Below are positions 55,527 through 64,000 of a stretch of DNA of 64,000 nucleotides, piece after piece. A program made the position numbers and the translations under genes. The stretch is taken from the NCBI GenBank assembly GCA_963922205.1, contig CAWUHX010000026.1, positions 1 to 64,000 on the forward strand, written 5' to 3'. Below the pieces are notes generated by a model, which was not told the DNA's origin, did no database searches, and worked only from the letters and a program-made list of their open reading frames with translations. The stretch's first letter is position 1, and each line of letters opens with the position of its first letter. The DNA is from Romanomermis culicivorax (taxonomy: Eukaryota > Nematoda > Enoplea > Mermithida > Mermithidae).

Positions 55527-57881
55527 CTAAACGACCACCTCATGTTGAAAGAGGTAAGGCCGAAAGTGCTTGACGAAATGGACAACAGCGAGAGTTTCCA
55601 ACTCCGTAATAGTGTAGTTTTTCTCAGCTGCTGTTAACCCTCTACTGGCGTACGCGACAGGATGGTCGTATCCATTTTCGTCCAACTGGCTTAGAACTGC
55701 TCCTATCCCCGAAATACTTGCATCAGTTTGAAGGATAAAGGATTTCGTAAAGTCCGGATGGCGCAGGACAGGAGGGTTCAACAACAGCTTTCGGAGTTCG
55801 TCGAACGCCGTCTGCTGAGGTTTTGACCACTGGAAGGTAACTTCCTTCCGTAGGAGCTTGGTCAGCGGCTCGCTGAGCCGAGCGCAACCAGGGATGAAAC
55901 GCCTATAATAGGACACAAGACCAAGAAAAGACTTGATGTCCTTAGCGTTCTGTGGAATGGGTAGATCCTGGACGGCGGCCAATTTGACTTTGTCCGGTTC
56001 AAGACCTTTCTGTGAGATGCGGTACCCGAGATATTCTACCTCAGAGTGCGAAAACTTGCACTTGCTCAGTCTGAGCTTCATTCCACCCTGACGGAGACGC
56101 GTGAACACATCCGTCAGGCACTCAAGCATCTGGGTGTGAGAGTTCCTGAACACCAAGATGTCATCGAGATAGGTCAGTGCAGTGCGCCACTGCAGTCCTG
56201 TAAGAAGCAGATCCATGAGGCGTTGAAACGTCCCAGGGGCATTGCAGAGACCAAAAGGCAGATAGTTGAACTCGTAAAGTCCAATAGGTGTATTAAACGC
56301 CGTTTTTTCTTTGTCTGCCTCGGCAATAGGTATGGACCAGTAGGCGTTAGCCTGGTCAAGGGTAGTGAAGTATTTCATACCCTTGAGTGTGTCCAGGATA
56401 TCATCAATCCGTGGGAGAGGATAGACATCCTTCTTCGTGACCTCGTTGAGACCACGAAAATCAACACACATCCGGTGTGACCCATTTTTCTTGCGAACCA
56501 AGACGGTATTAGTAGCCCAGGGAGAAGTGCTAGGCTGGATAATACCTTTTTCTTGGAGCGCTTTGACCTCTTGTATGATGAGATCCTTTTCCTTGGGCGC
56601 GATGCGGTAAGGGAAACGGCGGACTGGGCGAGCGTCACCCGTGCTGATCTCATGGTGCACGAGGTCAGTGGAACCTGTGTCCTTTTCATCAACAGCGTAG
56701 AGGTCAGTAAATGCGACCAGTAGATCGAGCAACGCTGTTTTATCCTGTGAGGAGATATCCGAAGATATTACAGCATTGGCTTCAACCCACTTACGGTCAA
56801 GAATGGTATCAGACTTGACCGCCGATCCCTGTGAGGAATCAGTATGCATCTGCACATGACCGATGGTCATGTGTGGGTAGAGAACCACTGCGTGTGTACT
56901 TGGGTTAACTACCTGTAGGGGTATGCGACCATTGGTTACAGTACTCACAGTACCAGCAAAGTATACATTACGTTGCTGACCCAAAAGAGGCTTAGGGAAG
57001 AAAGCTACTTCGGGCACAGTTGCATATATTGAAGGTAGGGGTGCAGTGAATTGTGTTAGCGAGCGAGGCTCAAGGACAATCAACTCCTGCAAGGGTAGTG
57101 CCCCACGAGCAGAAGGTGGATTGTGGATGAGGCCTTCACACGGAACTCGAAGTTCCTTGAACTGGAGAAAGGATTTCTCCCAGCTCAAGCTGACGCAATT
57201 GAAACGTCCGAGGAAGTTCGTCCCCAAGACTAGTTCAGCTGAACAATTCTCTTGAACCTGGACTTGAATCCGTTCAGAGACATCAGCCACTGTCACCGTG
57301 ACATAGGCAGAGCCTAGCAGTAGAATGGGGGACCCATTGGCTGCTATGGGGCGAGCCCTAGTCTCTGTGAGTACCAAGTCGGGTAACTGGACCGCCAACT
57401 TGTGATCCAGGAGCGAGAAAACTGCCCCTGTATCAATTAGAGCTTTGGCTTCTACCCAATTGTTCAGTAGAACCTTGATATGAGGGGTCCTCATTTCAGT
57501 GGGGTAGAAAGCTGATACTACATGACCTGGGTCAGGTACAGAGTCATCAAAGCTCGACTCTGGCGCATTGGTTCGCCTCGGTATGGGTAAGCCAGTGCGT
57601 CTGAGTAAACCTACCAGAGCATAACCAACCGATGTTTCCGGATTGGCCTTAGGAGTTGGATGGACCTGAACAGTGAGTACATGATCTGATCTCTCTCCTG
57701 AGCTCTGAGTAACTCCTAGTGATTCCACCTCAACATCAGAGAGTGGTGGCACCTCTAGTACAGGGGATGCAGGTGCATCAGAGTCACTAGGCTCGCGAAA
57801 ACGGCCTTTTTCTAGTGTAACTGGAGAATTTCCAGGCGGGGTTGAGGACAGTTTGACCCTGACCTGGCCATGGAATGACCA
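55527..57881 (-). pseudogene. pol: retropepsin, reverse transcriptase, RNase H (interrupted)
   Basis: The open frame runs from 57881 (after a TAG at 57882-57884) to TAG 55527-55529. No ATG lies before the protease, so it was probably expressed by frameshift, readthrough or splicing. Retropepsin: LIDTGA near codon 107 counted from 57752, with LVLGTNFLG as the second protease motif. RT: YPLPRIDD, FTTLDQANAYW, PFGLCNAPGTFQ and catalytic YLDD, all of Ty3/gypsy type. RNase H: LQTDAS and the TELE-type residue. The stop at 55527 falls inside RNase H. Frame usage between 58051 and 57805 shifts, and a Ser/Arg-rich stretch (SRSRSRTSS type) lies in a different frame from pol. Confidence 0.88.
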
Positions 57882-58050
57882 CTAGCCCATCTAGAAGAGG
57901 TCCTACTTCCTCTGGTTGACCCACGGGATGAGGCAATGGAGGAAGCTCGCGAGGGTGGCTGAGAAAGGGACGAAGTCCTTGATCTTGATCGAGACCCGGA
58001 CCTGTGGGAGGCCCTTGACAGTGAACGTGTGTTCTCCCACCAGGGTTCGA

Positions 58051-60096
58051 TCTAGTCAAACGTAGTCAAACGTAATATTCTGGAATTGTTCTAAAAAAGT
58101 CCAATCCAAGAATCAGATCGACCGGTGCCCAGAAAGGAGACGTAGTCTTACACACATGGAGATGTATATCCACTCATGTGTGTGGCTGACGGGTTCCCGG
58201 CAACATTATCTCATACGGTCCTGAAAGGAGAGTATGGACAGCTTTACCATTGATACTCATCAATGGATTAAAGTCGTGATGTTGCTGGAAGGCCATCGCC
58301 GCCTTCGGACTTTCTTTGATCAGCGCTTTGTGAAGGCACTGACTAATGATAGTCCGTGGACAACCAGTATCAAGGAAAGCTGGAGTTTCCTTGTGGTCAA
58401 CCAGTACAACAAAACACGGGGTGATCCTGTCTAACTGGGTTGGCACATCGTTCTGTACGTAATGAAAACCTACCCAACGCTGAACTTTCCGGAGGAGGTT
58501 CAACGGAGAGTATTGGCTAACAAACCGAACCTGTCTTTTGCGCAGGCGGTAACTGAGGTAATAGGAGATCCCGACGTAGATGAGAAATCCTGTACCGGCC
58601 AGTACTGCCAGGGCAATAAGTGTGTTAAAGATTAGCTGCACTGGTCCGCTCAAAAGAGACTGTAAGCCCTGCATGAGGTTGTGCTGCTGACCAGTAATCA
58701 CATGGTTTGCTGCCAGACCAACACCTTCCAGTGAGGCTCTGATGTCAGTCCCTACCCCTGCAACCGCCTGATACAGGGTATCTGGTTGTAGGGATAAACC
58801 AGCCGTATAGTTTACCAACCGGTTCAAGACCGCTTCAATTTGCTCAGTCTTGTAAACGTACTGTTTAAAGAAAGCAAAACTAGAAGGGGTCATTGCCAAC
58901 TGATCATGAAAGAGCGCAGGAGCGTCAAAGTGAGTGACGTTGAAGCGCTGTTTCCAGAACAGCTCCAGCGGAATATGGCTCACATGGACCGTGCCAGATT
59001 CAGTAAACCAGCCAGAGCGATTTTGGAAAATCCCTGTAAAGTGGTGGTCACACGGCACCTTTGGACTGAATCTAATGAGATCTAGGCCACCGGGGGTGGC
59101 AAAATAAATGGTACCGCCAACCTGTACGGGTAGATACTTGTAACAAGTGTCTCCCACTCGGTACGAATGATAGACATAAGTGGCGTTGACCTTTCGACAC
59201 GGCCATATCGTCAGTGCTTCACCCGTAAATTCCGCCGTCAGGTCATTCCTCTGAAGGAATGCCCGGGCTCCTAGTGTAGGGTCAAAACGAAGCAACTGCC
59301 AAGTCAGATCAAGGTAGCGTTGAGCATGAGAACACAACTCTAGCCACATGAATCGAAAATTGTTAATTTCCGACTCCTTGATCTGCTGAGCCAGGTAATT
59401 CAGTTTGGCATTGACGGGGTCAGGGACGGAGTCCGTTGCCAATCCGAATAACCTCTGGGTCAAATTAAATCCTCCGTGGATGCATAGAAGAAGACCCTGA
59501 TCCGTTCTTACTGTATTCGACCAGAGGTCAGGACACAGCCGAAACACACGAGAGTTTCCCGGGATCTTCAGGGCAACTTGCAAATCATCGATGATGATAT
59601 GGTTCCCTGATACAGACGCAGTGTAATTACCCTGTGGGCGATAATGACACTGTGCTGTAAAGTTTGTGGCAGGCCAAACAATTACCCTGTCAAGAGTAGT
59701 GCATTGACCTGCAGTGGGACTGCATCCACGTACATCTCCTAAGGTGCTTAGAGCTGTAGTGCCATCCCATGAAGCGACCTGTCCCTCCTCGATGAAGAGG
59801 TTAGTCACCGTCTTGCAGACGTCATTGCAGCACCATGAGTACATCACCTCCAGCATTTGGTTAGTGCTATAAAAGCCAGGACGTATTTCTACGAGCTTTT
59901 GTAAACCAAACACCTTTGTGCGATGTGCCAGTGTACACGCCGCAGGCGGGAGATGCTGAGTGGTTATGACGTCTGCAGTAATGCCCCTAGATCCGAAAAA
60001 ACCAGTATTTGTGCATACCTTCCGATTCCACAAGCTACATTTCCATGCTTTAGTCGTGATTGGATCAGAAATAGGTACATATACTGTAACATTCAT
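58051..60096 (-). pseudogene. Envelope-like type I glycoprotein with a fused retropepsin-like tail
   Basis: ATG at 60096 overlaps the stop of the upstream ORF (ATGA). It gives 640 codons to TGA 58174-58176. The ectodomain (residues 1-486) has many cysteines and eight N-glycosylation sequons (residues 2, 145, 157, 211, 304, 359, 386, 429). A transmembrane segment is at about 487-515, followed by a basic stop (RLRKRQ). No signal peptide is at the N-terminus, so one may come from an upstream exon. After the membrane segment, a DTG triplet in FLDTGCPRTIIS (near 576) begins a retropepsin-like domain. Its second motif (LILGLDFF) lies beyond the stop in the same frame, before another in-frame TGA at 58066-58068. 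The layout resembles captured viral glycoproteins of invertebrate retroelements (mononegavirus/chuvirus-like is my guess), but no homology is proven. Confidence 0.7.
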
Positions 60097-60730
60097 GCGT
60101 CATGGACTCCACCAAGATTTTGGTGGTTTGCATTCAACTTTTTGAGGTAACTCAAGTGGATGACCGCTTCTTGAAAGACCACAAAATTGGTATTGAGTAG
60201 CATGTATTGCAGAGCTTCTCGAAGAACGCCAATCTTCGGGGACCGCTGGACGGTTGCGGACGGAAATGGCGACGCCTCGGTGACTTTGACGGCATTGTTA
60301 ACAGCGGGCAATGGTTCTCCAAAGGCGTTGGCATCCGGTTGCTGTTGCGCAATCGCCGCCAGTGTTTGGGCTCCCATCATCGTTGTTGTCGGTGACGTGG
60401 CAACAACTGCTGTGGGCCACATGTTGCGACTGGCCTCCTTCACAGCGCGGCGGACGGCATCCACTGCCGGTGAGGACGGTTCACCGTCCAACAGGATCTT
60501 GTCCACCGGGGTGGCGCGAATAGTTCTGTCGGCAATAAACTCGAGCGCCCGTCGAGCGACGTCGGGCCCCAAAACTCGTAACACCGTCGGCGCCAATAGC
60601 ATGATGTCGGCGGCCGTAAGCGCCTCAACCTCAAACGGCTCGTTGAGTAGCGCCCAGGGGAGGTGCGGATACTTTTTGGCCAAATCGGTTCACCAAACAG
60701 CCCGCATCGCGTCGGTGACGGATGAGGAAT
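60093..60730 (-). pseudogene. Unknown ORF between gag and env of the LTR element, 3' exon
   Basis: A good acceptor (AATTTCTTGTTTGCAG) precedes 60730. The frame has an in-frame TGA at 60690-60692, then is open to TGA 60093-60095, overlapping the env-like ATG. The peptide after the stop (about 196 residues) is Ala-rich and helical ([27 protein letters not shown]), with no recognised domain. Its phase fits the exon ending at 60817 across an 86-nt GT-AG intron. It could be an accessory protein or a spliced N-terminal part of the glycoprotein precursor. Confidence 0.5.
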
Positions 60731-60816
60731 CTGCAAACAAGAAATTGTTAAAGCCGGTGACTTATAAGGACATCTGATTTCCAGATTTGAAACTTCAGAA
60801 AAAGAAGGTAGTTAAC

Positions 60817-61254
60817 CTATCAGATTCATGGATTCCAATTGACCGACGACCTCCAATGCGGAGTCCGTGGGGATTCCGGGCGGTGGTCCCTGGTTGATAG
60901 CACATGCTGGTGGCGCCATTGTACCTTCCGTCGGTCGATACGATGCGATTACGCTGACGTCGCCAGTCATTTTCGGTGTCGCTGACGGGTTTACGTTGAC
61001 CGGCGTCGCATATTTCGGTGGTGGTGGCGGAAAAGTCGACAACAGGGTCGCCGAAACCACTGCCGTCGCTGAAAAACCAATACTGATTACACAGACAAGA
61101 TAACACAGTTGTGAGCGATCCGCCAGGTGTTCAGCCAAAACTTCATCATCCAGATCAAATAAATCTGGGTGAAGAAGACCGTCGGTAACCCCTACAGCAT
61201 TATTTTGCCGTGGAGGTGACCGATATTGGTTCCCTGTCCCGTGAGGAATTGGAT
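60817..61254 (-). CDS. Unknown ORF of the LTR element, 5' part with membrane segment
   Basis: The frame overlaps the 3' end of gag in another frame and runs to TAA-type termination at 60812, with a possible donor ATAG|GTTAAC at 60817. It begins near a hydrophobic stretch (CLVGLILVILVTLL) that could be a signal peptide. It has a second hydrophobic segment (LCYLVCVISIGFSA) and a Pro-rich patch (FPPPPPKY). The part of this frame upstream of 61254 (up to 61888) is mostly a shadow of gag. The role is unknown. Confidence 0.45.
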
Positions 61255-62477
61255 TAGCATACCTCCAAAAATTTCCACTTGCCCCCCTGAGGAGAGTAAC
61301 CAGAATTACCAAAATTAGTCCCACCAGGCAGTGTCGAATTTCGATTGGGGCAAGCCGTTGCCCGGTGCACTCGTAGTTTTCGACAATGCGGGCAGGGTCT
61401 GTTGCATCGGTCAGTCGGGTGCGCCCTCGTTCCACAAAAATAGCAACGGCTGGCACCGGTGGCGGAGGCGGTGCTAGGGCCGGCGCTATCGGGATTTTGC
61501 GCCCGGCAAGTAGCGTCGTTGTGGGTGCAGCGTCCATGGTAGGAGCACATCTGTAGATGTGCCCCTGACGGGCGATCGCCGGCGGCTTGGACACGCGTCG
61601 ACGGCGTCGATGACGGCGTCGAATTTCTCGAAGGCGGCGCCGATTGCTGAGCGGTAAGTCGCGCAACGTGAGCCGTGAGCCGGGCCATCTCCGATTGTAA
61701 ACGTCGAACCTCGTCGGACGGCGTGGCCGACGGACGTTGAGCGGTGCTCCTTTGATTCGACATTGACCTGATGTTGTCGGCGGTCCTTTGTTCTGAAGCG
61801 AAAACAGCATTAGATGGGGCAGTATACCTAATCTCATCCCGAAAAATCTGTGATTCCGCGTAACAGGCTGCTTTGAGAGTCTCTTCAAGAGTTGTGAACT
61901 CCCTGAACTTAATACTATCTCTAAGGACTGGTCTCAACCCTCTCAGAAAGATAGGTTTAATGATAGAATCCCTAACGTCAGTCGCGAGATCCGGATAAGC
62001 CACCCTGGACAGTCTCTTAAGGTGCTCAAGGTAGACTATGGCGGATTCAGTCGGCTTCTGCAGGCGATCCTGGATCAACTGCTGATGCAGATCTGAATCA
62101 CGCCCTACTGGGAAGTCTCTCCTAAGAAAAGCTGTGAACTCTTCGTAGCGGGTAGGCTGCGGAGTACCACTGCTAAAGTCCCGGTAGGATGCCAGAGCAG
62201 GACCTGTGAGGCAAGACTCCAAAAATGCGATTTTATATGCATGATCCACTTCTGTTACCCCTTGAAGTGTAAAGAAGCGGGTCAAGTGAGATATAAAATC
62301 CGTTATGGATTCACCAAAAGCACCTGAAAAGGCGGGAGGGGCCATGAAGCTGGACACAGGAGGGTGCCTTCTGCCATTCATGGCCTCTAGCTTTTGGTTG
62401 AGTGGTCCAAGGGCATTCTCAAATGCAGCTTGGACCTTATTCTCAATCTGTGAAGGTAAATCAATTTCTGACTTCAT
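61254..62477 (-). CDS. gag: gag polyprotein of the LTR element
   Basis: 407 codons from ATG 62477 (the frame is also open upstream without an ATG) with no internal stop. The middle third matches the retrotransposon gag/capsid fold (ESCLTGPALASYRDF, FTAFLRRDFPVG, LQQLIQDRLQKP-type helices, YLEHLKRLSRVAYPDL). A linker rich in Ser/Pro/Thr follows. Two zinc knuckles then bind RNA: CYFCGTRAHPTDRC (CX2CX4HX4C) and a variant CPHCRKLRVHRATAC (CX2CX5HX4C). It packages element RNA into virus-like particles. This is the only long intact ORF of the element. Confidence 0.85.
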   Translation of the reverse strand: MKSEIDLPSQIENKVQAAFENALGPLNQKLEAMNGRRHPPVSSFMAPPAFSGAFGESITDFISHLTRFFTLQGVTEVDHAYKIAFLESCLTGPALASYRDFSSGTPQPTRYEEFTAFLRRDFPVGRDSDLHQQLIQDRLQKPTESAIVYLEHLKRLSRVAYPDLATDVRDSIIKPIFLRGLRPVLRDSIKFREFTTLEETLKAACYAESQIFRDEIRYTAPSNAVFASEQRTADNIRSMSNQRSTAQRPSATPSDEVRRLQSEMARLTAHVARLTAQQSAPPSRNSTPSSTPSTRVQAAGDRPSGAHLQMCSYHGRCTHNDATCRAQNPDSAGPSTASATGASRCYFCGTRAHPTDRCNRPCPHCRKLRVHRATACPNRNSTLPGGTNFGNSGYSPQGGKWKFLEVC

Positions 62478-64000
62478 AGATGAGAATTCGTCTTCCTGTA
62501 AGGTATCTAAGACTGATGATCGTGCCTGTGAAGTTATTCGATCAAACTGAATAGAGAGGGGCTCACTTGTCTGCTTAAGTTTAGTACTAAGGCGACAGGA
62601 ACGTCTAGGTGTCTCTATTTTGTAGAAGTAAAGTAAGAGTTACTTTTGTAGTCGCGTGGCGAGGAAGCGCGGGAAGTACGAGATCGTTTGCGTGACGGCG
62701 TGTTGAGGCTGTAACGCTTGTTCTTTACAATATCTAGCGGCCACTCAGCGATGGGGCTAGAAAAGGACAAGGTTTTAGCTCTCAGAACAGCCAGATGGAG
62801 AGATAGGTTGACTCAGAAGGGAATTTATCTGGTCACCTACGTAGGTAAAGTGGGGATAACCCGAGTGTAAAGAGAGGGAGAAGTGGACCCAAACTTTAGA
62901 GATGAATGGGGCAAGACCCGGTTATTTGAACCAAAAGTATAATACATTTGAAAGAAAGTGGTGGAACTCCAAACCATAAAATTAAGGAACCGACGTGAGG
63001 GCATACGGATAAACCCGCTCAAAAGGGAATTTTATCTGGAGGTTAAGTCCGTTGTACTAGTTTACAAACTTTGAGATATGGGAGGGCTCGTAACCGACAA
63101 AGTCCTACTCACCAGGAGTAGCACATGCAGTAGCTTAAGAATTAATAAGTAAAGGGGGACAACTTAAAGTAAACTTAGTGGGTGCTAATAGATAGGGACA
63201 AAATTAGTTTACAAACCAGACTACGCAAAGGGAATCGCGCTATTACGCAATCGGCCTCACTCACTAGGAGCAATTGCGAACTCTGAAAAGTGTGATGACT
63301 AGACAGGTGGATCCCGGGAGGACGTCATTCGCGTGTATGCTACAACCGTGCCCAAAAACGGGAATGCACGTTTTGAACAGAACGGAAACTCTCCAGGAGT
63401 ATTATATACAGCTGGGGCCGGGTTTCCGTTCACTGAGATGAAGAGAGGATCGCAGGTCACCAGTTGAGATATAAGAGCACCAGGTACCAGGGTGCTATTC
63501 TGACACACTCAGTCAGTAAAAGGGCATGGGGGTCCTTGGCCCAGCTGTGCCGGTGGTGGAGGTGGGGAAATGCAGGCTTCCTCCTATGAATCGAGGCTAG
63601 GCTCAACGCATCTTGAGATCAGGGGTACAGTCTGTCTCGAATAAATGAGTGTAAAGTGAGGAGCTAAGGCGGACTTAGTTGTAACGTGTTTAGGCGGACT
63701 CGAACACCTTCGCTTAGGCGGACTAGCGGTAATATTATGCTAAGGGACAAACCAACGGAGGCGAACTCAGGATTAAGGGGACTCTAGTGCGGACATTATT
63801 AGGCCAGCTAAGGAAGGCGTTTGAGTGTAAAGAAATGATTACAGAGGGGTCTTTTACACCTTAGGCCCAACCAGTGGCTGTGCCATAATTCCTGAGGAAT
63901 TATTCTGGTGGGGAGACTAAAGAAGATCATAAATGAGAAAGAAATGTGAGAATTTAGATAAGAAATTTACAAGAAGGTTGTCAACCCTTGCAGTTGTTGG
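62478..64000. other. Long leader or 5' region of the LTR element, no gene
   Basis: No convincing ORF on either strand. A TAGGCGGACT-type word recurs three times (63665-63725) and GAGTGTAAAG recurs at 62868, 63649 and 63822. I see no copy of the 52.3-53.8 kb region and no primer-binding site that I can name. It is probably the untranslated leader, with the 5' LTR further right. Confidence 0.4.

Larger units (their letters stand above)
52270..64000 (-). mobile_element. Decayed Ty3/gypsy-type LTR element with env-like gene (5' end beyond window)
   Basis: Minus-strand element with gag (62477), an unknown ORF, an envelope-like glycoprotein (60096) and pol (to 53835). The 3' LTR probably ends at 52270, where TGTAGGGGACC starts (plus-strand reading). 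The 52.3-53.8 kb region has no gene and carries GC-rich GGCGACGGGT words and a 29-bp duplicated GCGTGGAGTTGCTGACGTC unit (53512, 53541). No second LTR copy is recognised up to 64000, so the 5' LTR probably lies beyond the window and the leader is long. Several in-frame stops show that this copy is inactive. Confidence 0.75.

Noticed and set aside
60187-60777. 196-codon plus-strand ORF opposite the unknown ORF of the LTR element
   Set aside because: It is a mirror frame of the GC-rich minus-strand ORF. Orientation and context favour the minus strand.

Overview
The window looks like AT-rich nuclear DNA of a very small invertebrate, most likely a nematode. The evidence for a nematode is an internal (TTAGGC)n array (the nematode telomere unit) at 26.1-26.2 kb, NeSL-type retrotransposons with a Ulp1-like protease, and splice acceptors of the TTTTCAG/TTTTTAG type. 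Bases 1-25 match the PCR adapter of amplified low-input long-read libraries (SMART type), so base 1 is probably a raw contig end from a single tiny animal. The species cannot be named from the sequence.

Layout. (a) 4.1-20.3 kb, minus strand: exons of one unrecognised Ser/Thr/Lys/Ala/Pro-rich gene ending in a single membrane-segment exon. Every junction I could define is phase 1. (b) 25.4-38.9 kb, probably to 40.7 kb, plus strand: a Ski/Sno-family corepressor of the FUSSEL/SKOR (fuss) type. Its 8.87-kb intron holds a long (CTA)n array into which two different NeSL-like non-LTR retrotransposons have inserted, both on the minus strand. (c) 48.1-42.8 kb, minus strand: pieces of a type I membrane protein, namely a signal peptide with a mucin-like region, a possible EGF-like exon, a transmembrane exon and a cytoplasmic-tail exon. 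(d) 52-64 kb, minus strand: a decayed Ty3/gypsy-type LTR element with gag, an unknown ORF, an envelope-like glycoprotein and pol, in the unusual order gag-X-env-PR-(second PR)-RT-RNaseH-IN.

Between the genes lies an unusual density of foldback (inverted-repeat) elements. Several share ends reading about GGCC(C)GGTTTCAC, and each is filled with its own short word repeated in one direction in the left arm and inverted in the right arm (TACGAGT, AGCTTAAGCT, GAGCTCGAGATTATCTC, CCCGTTACTTCTAA, CACTATAGCCACC and others). One of them has the telomere-type TTAGGC array as its core. A TATAG-ended MITE family (about six copies) and a hAT-like MITE with target duplication are also present.

The most unusual system is the NeSL-like pair. 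Both copies end at the same repeat phase in the trinucleotide array. Both carry, downstream of the RT/endonuclease ORF, a second ORF resembling an SGNH/GDSL esterase, whose start codon sits two bases after a conserved TTTTTTAG splice-acceptor sequence. This suggests expression by splicing, possibly spliced-leader trans-splicing. Exon limits come from splice consensus and phase matching by eye, without transcript evidence.
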